Shown here piece by piece: positions 34,298 to 42,346 of a stretch of DNA of 64,000 nucleotides. Origin of the DNA: Nonlabens sp. Hel1_33_55 (GTDB taxonomy: Bacteria > Bacteroidota > Bacteroidia > Flavobacteriales > Flavobacteriaceae); contig NZ_LT627735.1 in the NCBI RefSeq assembly GCF_900101765.1, positions 2,008,501 through 2,072,500 of the forward strand, written 5' to 3'. The stretch's first letter is position 1, and the number at the start of each line of letters is the position of its first letter. The notes under the pieces were generated by a model. The model saw nothing but the letters and a program-made list of their open reading frames with translations. It ran no database searches and was not told the origin of the DNA. The position numbers and the translations under genes are program-made.

Positions 34298-34339
34298 AAT
34301 TGTTTAATTAGTAGTAATTAATTTTTTGATTGCGACTAA

Positions 34340-35005
34340 TTATCCTTTCATGGCTCCTAGCATGTTACCATACACGCCATTAAGACTGCTTAGGTTATTT
34401 GCTAATCCTTCCATTTGATCTTTAAGACGACCAGCATTTTGAGCTACTTGCTCATTTACTTCTGCTTGACGGGCTGTACTTTCTACTTGTACTTTATAAA
34501 GACTGTTTAATGATTCCATTTGAGCAGCGGCAAGAGCCATTTCCTCAGAATATTTTTTAGTGGATGACATAGCTTCAGCGGTTGGAGCCATTCCTTTAGC
34601 TGCGCCTTCAAAACTTCTAATGCTTGTTCCTAGACTCTCCATTAAGGCAGCGTCTACTTTTGCATCCTTAAGCATGGCATCTAATTTCTTGGATAACATT
34701 CCTTGAGCTTCTTCTTCCTCAATGATGGTTGTTTGTTTCGCTTTCGCGGAAGCGGGACCACCTGCAAGCTCTGGATAAACGATAGACCAGTCTAGATCAT
34801 CATCAACGGGCTCAAATGCAGAAATTGCAAAAATTGCCGCCTCAGTCAAAAGACCAATAGCTAGTAAGTCACCACCGGTGAGTGTATAGAAACCTAGAGG
34901 AAGTTCCCAGTGCAAAATTTTAAATAGTGCTCCAATAATTACGACTGCGGCTCCTAGACCGTAAGCCATGTTAAATAATTTCTTAGTTGTTTTAGATTGT
35001 GCCAT
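34340..35005 (-). CDS. gldL: GldL, type IX secretion motor stator
   Basis: A 221-residue inner-membrane protein with two N-terminal helices (about 10-31 and 44-65) and a long cytoplasmic coiled-coil tail. Helix 2 carries a buried acidic residue, Glu55, in LLTEAAIFAISAFEP; the corresponding helix-2 glutamate in F. johnsoniae GldL is implicated in proton use. The linker at about residues 80-95 contains Ala-Ser-Ala-Lys-Ala, encoded by a one-mismatch copy of the 16-bp palindrome. It is followed by gldM after 42 bases. Confidence 0.96.
   Translation of the reverse strand: MAQSKTTKKLFNMAYGLGAAVVIIGALFKILHWELPLGFYTLTGGDLLAIGLLTEAAIFAISAFEPVDDDLDWSIVYPELAGGPASAKAKQTTIIEEEEAQGMLSKKLDAMLKDAKVDAALMESLGTSIRSFEGAAKGMAPTAEAMSSTKKYSEEMALAAAQMESLNSLYKVQVESTARQAEVNEQVAQNAGRLKDQMEGLANNLSSLNGVYGNMLGAMKG
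34739..34754. repeat. 16-bp palindrome, one-mismatch copy
   Basis: CGCTTTCGCGGAAGCG in gldL; the A-to-G change makes the peptide Ala-Ser-Ala-Lys-Ala. Confidence 0.85.
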
Positions 35006-35048
35006 TGATAGGGACCTTTTTTAATTGATAGTTATTGTTTGGGTAATA

Positions 35049-36416
35049 TTAATTTGTAGCTGCGTTTAGGGTGACGTCAGTACCTACATAGGATTGAACT
35101 GTTCTGAAGCCTATATAACTTCTTGCAGAATCCTGATATTCATAATCTCTGGTTCCAACTTCAAGGAAGTAGGAAACGTCTTTCCATGATCCACCGCGAA
35201 CTCCTTTGCGACGATTATTCTCGTCATTCACAACAGGACTCATGGAACTCATATATTCATAGGCACCAGGTTCATAGGATGAGTTCACCCATTCTGAAAC
35301 GTTACCAGACATGTTATATAAGTTGTAATCATTAGGTTCATAAGCATCTGCCTCTACAGTATACAATGCTTGATCTGCTGCGTAATCTCCACGTAAAGGT
35401 TTAAAGTTTGCAAGGAAACAACCACGGTCATTCTTTGCATAAGGTCCACCCCAAGGGAACGTGGCACCTTCTAATCCACCGCGAGCGGCATATTCCCACT
35501 CTGCCTCAGTTGGCAGTCGGTAATCAGGTACATCCTCTAGGTTTTTCTTTTGTCTACGATCACCGTTGTGATAAAGAGTTCTCCAGTGAGCAAATGCTTT
35601 TGCTTGCATCCAGTTTATACCTACCACAGGATAATCGTCAAAAGCTGCATGATGATAATAATCATTATGCATGGGCTCATTATAACTGTAGTTGAAATCA
35701 CGAATCCATACCGTCGTGTCTGGATAAATTCTCGTTGTGTAGGTTTTGATAAAATCCTTTCTACTTAAATCACGATTTTTGGCAGCTTTCTGAACATCCT
35801 TCTCAGAATATCTAAAGATCAATTTCTCAACATCAATAGATCTCTTTCCGTTATACGCTTCTTCAAAAGGAATATACATGGAGTCATAAGCCTCAGCATA
35901 ATATTCGTCAGGAATATCTTCAGTATCCCATATAAGATCCTCATCCCAGTTTAGTTTACGACCTTCATATCCAGTCTCACCTAATCCTATGTAATTGTCC
36001 TCAACATATTGTTCCCAGACAGTCATGTCATCTGGATCTGTATTTTGAAAAGCAAAATCTCCTGTTCCTCCATCACCTTGAACCAGACCTTCATCATCTG
36101 CAAGTATAGCGAGTCTCATTCTTAGAGTAGAATCGCGCACCCAGTTAGTAAACTTGCGATATTCTGCATTTGTAATCTCAGTTTCATCCATATAGAAGGA
36201 CGGTACCGTAACCGTTTTGGCTGGTGCATTTAGAGTAGCAGCGATATCATCATCTGCTTTACCCATTATAAAAGATCCACCTGGAACCAGAGTCATACCA
36301 TAAGGTTTCTCTGGATGCCATTTCTTACCTTTTACACCTACCAGTTGACCGCGATCGCCCTTACCACAACTGGCAAGAAAAGCGATGACCGCAACGAGCA
36401 TAAGTAATTTTTTCAT
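35049..36416 (-). CDS. gldK: GldK, type IX secretion ring lipoprotein
   Basis: A 455-residue lipoprotein (lipobox LASC, Cys17) with an FGE/sulfatase-modifying-factor fold: LVPGGSFIMG, YMDETEITNAEYRKF, YPVVGINWMQAKAFAHWR, YRLPTEAEWEYAARGG, and NMSGNVSEWVNS near the C-terminus. GldK/PorK carries this fold without known enzymatic activity. With GldN it forms the ring beneath the outer membrane. It is the first of gldKLMN, and a promoter-like sequence lies 36-67 bases upstream. Confidence 0.96.
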   Translation of the reverse strand: MKKLLMLVAVIAFLASCGKGDRGQLVGVKGKKWHPEKPYGMTLVPGGSFIMGKADDDIAATLNAPAKTVTVPSFYMDETEITNAEYRKFTNWVRDSTLRMRLAILADDEGLVQGDGGTGDFAFQNTDPDDMTVWEQYVEDNYIGLGETGYEGRKLNWDEDLIWDTEDIPDEYYAEAYDSMYIPFEEAYNGKRSIDVEKLIFRYSEKDVQKAAKNRDLSRKDFIKTYTTRIYPDTTVWIRDFNYSYNEPMHNDYYHHAAFDDYPVVGINWMQAKAFAHWRTLYHNGDRRQKKNLEDVPDYRLPTEAEWEYAARGGLEGATFPWGGPYAKNDRGCFLANFKPLRGDYAADQALYTVEADAYEPNDYNLYNMSGNVSEWVNSSYEPGAYEYMSSMSPVVNDENNRRKGVRGGSWKDVSYFLEVGTRDYEYQDSARSYIGFRTVQSYVGTDVTLNAATN

Positions 36417-36452
36417 AAGTACGTTTCCTCTTTGGTTTAAGATTTAAGCTGG

Positions 36453-36483
36453 TAAACCTATCTAAAAGATTTCAATTCCCCAA
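36453..36483 (-). promoter_or_regulatory. Candidate promoter of gldKLMN
   Basis: On the minus strand TTG, then 20 bases, then TAGGTTTA, seven of eight matches to the Bacteroidota -7 consensus TAnnTTTG at the right spacing, ending 36 bases before the gldK start. Confidence 0.5.
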
Positions 36484-36528
36484 CTATTTCTATTCTATTA
36501 TTATTTAAAAAAAGGCTTGAACAACTGA

Positions 36529-37689
36529 TTATATCTCGTTTTTTTGACGTGCTTTTAACCATCGTTCTGGCAAAATTTGATCTGTTGCCTGCAGGTAATC
36601 CTTCTTGTCACAGGGTAATAACGTGTATTGTTTCAGTTTATTATTGATAGCAGAATTAAAGGGTAATTCAATCCACCAACGTTCTGTTTTAACAGATTTG
36701 TAGAACTTAAGAACCTGATCCTCAATAGGTACCTGATATTTCAAAAAACCCGATGAAACGTCAACTGGATACTCTCCATGCCTAAAATTGTACCCTTCAA
36801 AAAAATACCAGAGGATCTGAGAAACAGCACTTTCCAAAACCGGAAAATCTCCACTAGGAATCTCAAAAATTCCGAACGCCTTTAATCGATCACTGATTCC
36901 AGAATATCTCGATAAACTGCACATTTGAGCCGATTGAAATCCGTTTGGGTGCCCTTTATCATATAAAAGATCATTTGCCTGGACGCTTAAGATATCAATT
37001 CCTAACAAATCACAGTCTCTAATGACAGGCTCAGCGATGGTCATATCACCTTGTATTTCTCCCAATCGTACGGCATCAAAAAACAAACGATCCAGCAAAT
37101 CAATTTCTTCTTGCGAATTGAAATATGTCTGATAACCGAGGTTACTATAATTGAATAAATTGTAAGGTTCTGTTGCGACCATTTTTCCTATGTAGCTATG
37201 GCTATCGATAGGCATCTCAATATTCCCCAGATCAAACCTGCGATCAACATTCACCACATTGATCATGGGCTTTATTTCATCAAAAGCCCTATAAATTGGA
37301 TACATCAAGTCTTGACTACCGCCTAGAATGATAGGAATAATTCCCTGTTTGATAAAATGAGCGGTCAATTCTCGCACCACAAAATAGGTGTCATTCACGC
37401 TTTCACCTGGCATAATATTGCCTAAGTCTGCGATCATACTGTGCCAATTGCCAGGGAACAATTCATACAATTTGCGTCGTACACCATCTAGATTGCCCAT
37501 AGGCAACAAAGCGTTTTGATCCCTACGGTTTTCAAGAACCGCAATCATAGCGATATCAACATTTTCTAAATCAGGAAGACCATCCTGCTTAGTATGCAAC
37601 TGGATGGTCTTACCTAGTGTACGATCTTCTTGAATCCTAGCGTGCGCCACCGTGGCGTCATCGATAGGTTGGAGATATTCTAGAATCAT
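36529..37689 (-). CDS. Arginase-fold protein with degenerate metal site
   Basis: A 386-residue protein of the arginase/agmatinase/formimidoylglutamase superfamily. The fold motifs are in order, but the metal ligands are altered. The usual GGDHS is GGSQD (123-127, His to Gln); the DAHxD motif is DRRFD (149-153, His to Arg, both Asp kept); the SxDxDxxDP motif is GIDILSV (230-236, second Asp and DP lost). It is therefore unlikely to be a normal binuclear-manganese hydrolase. It lies five bases after topA and just before gldK. Automated pipelines would probably label it formimidoylglutamase; a non-enzymatic role is my inference. Confidence 0.8.
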   Translation of the reverse strand: MILEYLQPIDDATVAHARIQEDRTLGKTIQLHTKQDGLPDLENVDIAMIAVLENRRDQNALLPMGNLDGVRRKLYELFPGNWHSMIADLGNIMPGESVNDTYFVVRELTAHFIKQGIIPIILGGSQDLMYPIYRAFDEIKPMINVVNVDRRFDLGNIEMPIDSHSYIGKMVATEPYNLFNYSNLGYQTYFNSQEEIDLLDRLFFDAVRLGEIQGDMTIAEPVIRDCDLLGIDILSVQANDLLYDKGHPNGFQSAQMCSLSRYSGISDRLKAFGIFEIPSGDFPVLESAVSQILWYFFEGYNFRHGEYPVDVSSGFLKYQVPIEDQVLKFYKSVKTERWWIELPFNSAINNKLKQYTLLPCDKKDYLQATDQILPERWLKARQKNEI

Positions 37690-37694
37690 GAAGC

Positions 37695-40235
37695 TTATTT
37701 CTTTTTCGCTTTCGCGGAAGCGGTCTTCTTCTTAGCAGGAGCTTTCTTCTTTGCAGTAGTTTTTTTCTTAGCCGCCGCTTTCTTCTTGGGAGCTTTTTTA
37801 GCAATCATCTCTTTAGCTTCTTCCAAAGTGATTTTTAAAGGATCAATGGTTTTTGCAAGTTCCACCTTTGTTTTTCCTTTGATTACATTGTGTCTACCCC
37901 AACGCGCCTTTTCAATCCTGATGCCTTCTTCTTCCCAATCCACGATAAGCTTATCCTTTTCCTTTTGGATTTTATCCTTGATTAAGGTCTCGATATCATC
38001 ATTAGTCAGATTATCAAAATCATATTTCTTGTTGACAGATATAAACATACCTGCCCATTTAATGTAGGGTCCAAAACGGCCTACACCTTTAGTAACAGGT
38101 TGCTCGTCATACATATATATAGGAGCATCTGCTTTTTCCTTTGCAGCAATTAACTCGCCAGCACGTTCAAAAGTCAATGTCATTGGGTCGTCGCCGTCTT
38201 CAAGAGAAACAAATGTCTTCTCGTTGAATTTCACATAAGGTCCAAATCTTCCTTGGTTCACCTCAACTGGATGACCGTTGTACTCGCCTACCGTTCTAGG
38301 TAGCTTGAACAAATCCATGACTTCTTCCAGCGTGATGGTATTCAAAGACTGAGATGGTAGCAAACTGGCAAATTGAGGTTTCTCCTCATCTTCTACCGTT
38401 CCTATTTGTGCCATTGCACCAAATCTTCCCAATCTAACAGATATAGGTTTTCCAGTCTTAGGGTCTTTACCCAAAACTCGCTCACCTACTTCACGTTCTG
38501 CATTTTCTGCAACGTCAGTGACGGTTGGGTGGAATTTTTTATAGAAATGGTCCATCATATCGGTCCATTGCTCTTTCCCTTCGGCGATGTTATCAAAGGA
38601 CTCTTCTACCTTGGCGGTGAAGTTATAGTCCAGAATATTTTCAAAGTGAGCGACTAAAAAGTCGTTCACTACCCGACCTACATCAGTCGGCACCAATTTT
38701 CCTTTATTGCTTCCGGTAGTTTCAGAAAGTTCTTTTTCAACAACCTTCGAATCTTTAAGCACAAGCTGGACGTATGCACGCTCTTCACCAGTACTTTGAC
38801 CTTTCTCTACATACTTACGGTTTTGAACCGTAGTAATAGTTGGCGCATAAGTAGATGGTCGACCTATTCCTAGTTCTTCTAATTTCTTTACTAGTGAAGC
38901 TTCACTGTAACGATATGGTGGTCTTGAAAAACGCTCTGTAGCAGTAATTTTTTTATTGGTAAGCGCCTGTCCTTTTTTCAAGGGTGGCAACAGGCCTTCT
39001 TGCTCCAGATCTTCATCGTCAGTACTTTCCAGATAGACTTTTAGAAATCCTTCAAATTTGACGATTTCACCGCTAGCGGTAAAGTTCTTGTCGTGCTTGT
39101 CTGCAGCGATGGTAACATTAGTACGTTCAAGTTGTGCGTCACTCATCTGGGATGCGATGGCTCTTTTCCAGATCAGTTCATACAATCTAGTCTGATCACG
39201 ATCTGCACCAGAAGAATGCAAGTTAAAATCTGTAGGTCTAATTGCCTCATGGGCTTCCTGCGCTCCTTTAGATTTACCTTTATAATTACGCTCTTTATGG
39301 AAATCCTTACCGTAGGCTTTTAAAATCTCATCTTGAGCGCCGGTTTTGGCCTCTTTACTTAAGTTCACACTATCAGTCCTCATATAAGTAATGAGACCAG
39401 CTTCATAAAGTCGTTGCGCCAACTGCATGGTGCGGCTCACATTAAAGGACAGCTTTCTTGATGCTTCCTGTTGTAGTGTTGAAGTTGTAAATGGTGGTGC
39501 TGGAGATTTTTTGGCCGGCTTTTTTACAAGGTCAGCTACATGAAATTTTGCTCCTTTATTTTGCTCTAAAAAATCTTCCGCTTCTTTGCGTGAAGATAGA
39601 TTTGAAGGCAATTTTGCCTTTAAAGACTTTTTATCTGCTGTAGCAAAATCGGCATCAACGCGGTAAAAATTATCGCCTTCAAAGTCATGTATTTCCTGTT
39701 CACGCTCTACGATTAAACGTACAGCTACCGATTGTACACGGCCAGCACTCGCGCCACCTTTCACCTTTCTCCATAATATAGGAGAGATCTCATAACCTAC
39801 AATTCTATCCAGAACACGTCTTGCCTGCTGTGCATTGACCAGATCGTAATCTATATCACGTGGATTGTCAATGGCATTTTGAACCGCACTTTTAGTAATC
39901 GCATTGAAAACGATACGCTTTGTCTTTTCTTTCTTTAAATCCAGCTGCTCTGCCAGGTGCCATGCAATAGCTTCACCTTCACGATCCTCATCACTCGCAA
40001 GCCATACCATATCAGATTCGGCAGCCATTTTCTTGAGCTTTTTGACAAGATCTTTCTTATCACTGCTCACAATGTATTTAGGCTCAAAATCCTTGTCTAC
40101 CGCAACGCCCAGTTCCTTTGCTGGTAAGTCTGCGATATGTCCAAAACTGGACGCTACCTTATAATCCTTACCCAGAAATTTCTCGATCGTTTTTGCCTTT
40201 GCGGGCGACTCTACAATTACCAGATTCTTTGCCAT
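37695..40235 (-). CDS. topA: DNA topoisomerase I (type IA)
   Basis: An 846-residue enzyme that relaxes negative supercoils. It has an N-terminal Toprim domain (MAKNLVIVESPAKAKTIEKF; SDEDREGEAIAWHLAE), the catalytic tyrosine in GLITYMRTDSVNLS, and C-terminal GRFGPYVKF / GRFGPYIKW repeats in place of the four-Cys zinc fingers of Escherichia coli. The last 50 residues are a Lys/Ala tail, typical of Bacteroidota TopA and likely to bind DNA. That tail contains a one-mismatch copy of the 16-bp palindrome. It is followed by the arginase-fold gene. Confidence 0.97.
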   Translation of the reverse strand: MAKNLVIVESPAKAKTIEKFLGKDYKVASSFGHIADLPAKELGVAVDKDFEPKYIVSSDKKDLVKKLKKMAAESDMVWLASDEDREGEAIAWHLAEQLDLKKEKTKRIVFNAITKSAVQNAIDNPRDIDYDLVNAQQARRVLDRIVGYEISPILWRKVKGGASAGRVQSVAVRLIVEREQEIHDFEGDNFYRVDADFATADKKSLKAKLPSNLSSRKEAEDFLEQNKGAKFHVADLVKKPAKKSPAPPFTTSTLQQEASRKLSFNVSRTMQLAQRLYEAGLITYMRTDSVNLSKEAKTGAQDEILKAYGKDFHKERNYKGKSKGAQEAHEAIRPTDFNLHSSGADRDQTRLYELIWKRAIASQMSDAQLERTNVTIAADKHDKNFTASGEIVKFEGFLKVYLESTDDEDLEQEGLLPPLKKGQALTNKKITATERFSRPPYRYSEASLVKKLEELGIGRPSTYAPTITTVQNRKYVEKGQSTGEERAYVQLVLKDSKVVEKELSETTGSNKGKLVPTDVGRVVNDFLVAHFENILDYNFTAKVEESFDNIAEGKEQWTDMMDHFYKKFHPTVTDVAENAEREVGERVLGKDPKTGKPISVRLGRFGAMAQIGTVEDEEKPQFASLLPSQSLNTITLEEVMDLFKLPRTVGEYNGHPVEVNQGRFGPYVKFNEKTFVSLEDGDDPMTLTFERAGELIAAKEKADAPIYMYDEQPVTKGVGRFGPYIKWAGMFISVNKKYDFDNLTNDDIETLIKDKIQKEKDKLIVDWEEEGIRIEKARWGRHNVIKGKTKVELAKTIDPLKITLEEAKEMIAKKAPKKKAAAKKKTTAKKKAPAKKKTASAKAKKK
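37707..37722. repeat. 16-bp palindrome, one-mismatch copy
   Basis: CGCTTTCGCGGAAGCG in the Lys-rich tail of topA, read as Ala-Ser-Ala-Lys-Ala; same variant as in gldL. Confidence 0.85.
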
Positions 40236-40410
40236 TCAGCTATTTGATTTAGCCTGCAAAGGTATAGGATATTTTTATTAAAAATATAAATCGTTGTTAA
40301 ACAGCTGTTTACAAGTGATATATTGATTATAAAGGTTTCATTTGCTGCTTGTTATATAATAAGGTCAAGATTTTATTGAAACTGTAATATTGAAATTCTT
40401 ATTTGTTGTG

Positions 40411-40513
40411 GGGCGTTACCATCCCGCCAAAAAGCGGTATGGTCGGGCTATGCGTTACAATCTTTTGTCACGCTAATGCGTGATAAAAGGATTTTCACTC
40501 CTATCCCTAACGC
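40411..40513. repeat. Structured ~103-nt intergenic element (three-way-junction fold)
   Basis: The ends GCGTTA (40413-40418) and TAACGC (40508-40513) can close a stem. Inside are two hairpins: CCAT/CCGC pairing GCGG/ATGG (40419-40442), and a 12-bp hairpin CTTTTGTCACGC – TAAT – GCGTGATAAAAG (40462-40489, one G-U pair). Between them is GTCGGGCTATGCG. From memory, similar elements (GGGCGTT … GTCGGGCT … ATCCCTAACGC) are scattered between genes in many Flavobacteriia genomes; I regard it as a REP-like mobile repeat or structured RNA of unknown role. Confidence 0.65.
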
Positions 40514-40620
40514 GAGAGATCGACTAGGATTTTAGTAATGGTTAATTCAGATCGGCCCTTTGAAGTGTATCAACTTAGAACGTTGTCTTAAATCCTATCT
40601 TTTCATTTCTTAATAGTATT

Positions 40621-40680
40621 TCTTGTCTCTTTTTTCTTTTCTCTTTCCTCTTGCATCTCGTCTCCCGTCTCCCGTCTCTT
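40621..40680. other. Pyrimidine-rich tract
   Basis: Sixty bases with only six purines on the plus strand, ending in tandem TCTCCCG copies. Strand-asymmetric tracts of this kind can form non-B DNA. No coding or terminator function is visible. Confidence 0.6.
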
Positions 40681-40766
40681 AAACCAATTGACTGTAATTT
40701 AAATTCCTCAGAACTTTATCTTATCAACTTATGACCGTGTAGTGCATGGAGGTATGTGATAAAACT

Positions 40767-40782
40767 CGCTTTCGCGAAAGCG
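40767..40782. repeat. 16-bp palindrome, copy 6 (perfect)
   Basis: Intergenic, 36 bases upstream of the TTG element of the miaB promoter. Confidence 0.95.
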
Positions 40783-40817
40783 AACCAAAACATCAACATA
40801 AGATTAATACTGCCAAC

Positions 40818-40848
40818 TTGTCACAATCCGTCCAAAAAACTATCTTTG
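40818..40848 (+). promoter_or_regulatory. miaB operon promoter
   Basis: TTG (40818-40820), 20 bases, then TATCTTTG (40841-40848), a full match to the Bacteroidota -33/-7 consensus, 20 bases before the miaB start. Confidence 0.8.
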
Positions 40849-40867
40849 CAAACTCGATAAGAGAAGC

Positions 40868-42343
40868 ATGCAGATGGAAAAAATTATAGAAGAAGAAAAA
40901 CAAGGAACCGCGCTGGAAATTGCACCATTGCAACAAAACAAGCGCAAGCTTTTCATAGAAAGCTACGGTTGCCAGATGAATTTTGCCGATAGTGAGGTCG
41001 TAGCCTCGATCCTTGCTACGCAGGGTTTCAATACGACACAAGATTTAAAAGAAGCAGACCTGGTTCTGGTTAACACCTGTTCCATACGTGACAAAGCAGA
41101 ACAGACCGTACGCAAACGACTTGAAAAGTATAATGCCGTGAAGCTGGATCACAACCCGAAGATGAAAGTCGGTGTTCTAGGATGCATGGCAGAGCGTTTA
41201 AAGGAAAAATTTCTGGAGGAGGAAAAGATCGTGGATATGGTTGTGGGACCTGATGCCTACAAGGATCTTCCTAACTTGATTGCAGAAATTGATGAAGGCC
41301 GCGATGCCGTTAACGTGTTATTGTCACGCGATGAAACTTATGGTGATGTAGCGCCAGTGCGCTTGCATTCCAATGGTGTTACTGCCTTTGTTTCTATCAC
41401 TCGCGGTTGCGATAACATGTGTACCTTTTGCGTGGTACCGTTCACACGTGGACGTGAGCGCAGCCGTGATCCATACAGTATTATAGAAGAAGTAAATGAT
41501 CTTGCCTCAAAAGGTTTTAAAGAAATCACTTTGTTGGGTCAAAATGTGGATTCCTATCTATGGTATGGCGGTGGTCTAAAAAAAGATTTTAAGAAAGCTA
41601 GCAAAATGGCTAAGGCGACGGCAATAGATTTTGCCCAATTGCTTCATAAGGTAGCTAACGCACAACCTGATATGAGAATACGTTTTTCAACTAGTAATCC
41701 GCAGGATATTAGTGATGATGTATTACATGCTATGGCAGCACACAGAAATATCTGTGATTACATTCACTTGCCCGTACAATCTGGTAGTGATCGCATTCTC
41801 AAAGCCATGAACCGTCTGCATACGAGACAAGAATATATGGATCTTATTGATAGGGTAAATGCTATCATTCCAGGTGTTTCTATCTCGCAAGATATGATTG
41901 CCGGTTTCCCAACAGAAACCGAAGAAGATCATCAAGATACCTTGAGTTTGATGCGTTACGTAAAATATGATTTCGGATTTATGTTCGCCTATTCAGAGCG
42001 TCCAGGAACGCTGGCAGCGCGCAAACTAGAAGACGATATTCCTGCAGATGTCAAACACCGCAGGCTTGTTGAAATTATAAATTTACAACAAGAGCATAGC
42101 GCCATGCGCACCGCTCAAAACCTCAACACCATTGTGGAGGTTTTGATTGAAAAAGAATCAAAAAAATCTGCCGATCAATGGGCTGGGAAAACCTCTCATA
42201 ATGTAGTAGCCGTATTCCCAAAGGAAAATTACAAAGTTGGTGACATGGTAATGGTACGTGTGGATGACTGTACTGGCGCGACTCTCATAGGAGAAGCAGT
42301 TGGTTACAGTGATATGGAAGGACCTGTTAGAATTCAAGCTTAA
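40868..42343 (+). CDS. miaB: MiaB, tRNA-2-methylthio-N6-dimethylallyladenosine synthase
   Basis: A 491-residue radical-SAM methylthiotransferase that adds the 2-methylthio group to i6A37 of tRNAs reading U-starting codons. The N-terminal UPF0004 domain supplies three cluster cysteines (YGCQMNFADSE, NTCSIRDKAE, GVLGCMAERL); the radical-SAM motif is CDNMCTFC in RGCDNMCTFCVVPFTRGRE; a TRAM domain closes the protein (about 420-485). The second Met (MEKIIEEE, 40874) is an equally plausible start. It is the first gene of a plus-strand run reaching to groEL. Confidence 0.97.
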   Translation: MQMEKIIEEEKQGTALEIAPLQQNKRKLFIESYGCQMNFADSEVVASILATQGFNTTQDLKEADLVLVNTCSIRDKAEQTVRKRLEKYNAVKLDHNPKMKVGVLGCMAERLKEKFLEEEKIVDMVVGPDAYKDLPNLIAEIDEGRDAVNVLLSRDETYGDVAPVRLHSNGVTAFVSITRGCDNMCTFCVVPFTRGRERSRDPYSIIEEVNDLASKGFKEITLLGQNVDSYLWYGGGLKKDFKKASKMAKATAIDFAQLLHKVANAQPDMRIRFSTSNPQDISDDVLHAMAAHRNICDYIHLPVQSGSDRILKAMNRLHTRQEYMDLIDRVNAIIPGVSISQDMIAGFPTETEEDHQDTLSLMRYVKYDFGFMFAYSERPGTLAARKLEDDIPADVKHRRLVEIINLQQEHSAMRTAQNLNTIVEVLIEKESKKSADQWAGKTSHNVVAVFPKENYKVGDMVMVRVDDCTGATLIGEAVGYSDMEGPVRIQA

Positions 42344-42346
42344 TTT

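Larger units (their letters stand above)
40236..40867. other. Long intergenic region between topA and miaB
   Basis: About 630 bases upstream of two divergent genes. No protein gene is visible. It contains a structured element (40411-40513), a pyrimidine-rich tract (40621-40680), a 16-bp palindrome (40767-40782) and the miaB promoter (40818-40848). Confidence 0.8.

Noticed and set aside
36529..37689. Calling this gene hutG (formimidoylglutamase)
   Set aside because: Key metal ligands are replaced, and no other histidine-degradation genes are present.
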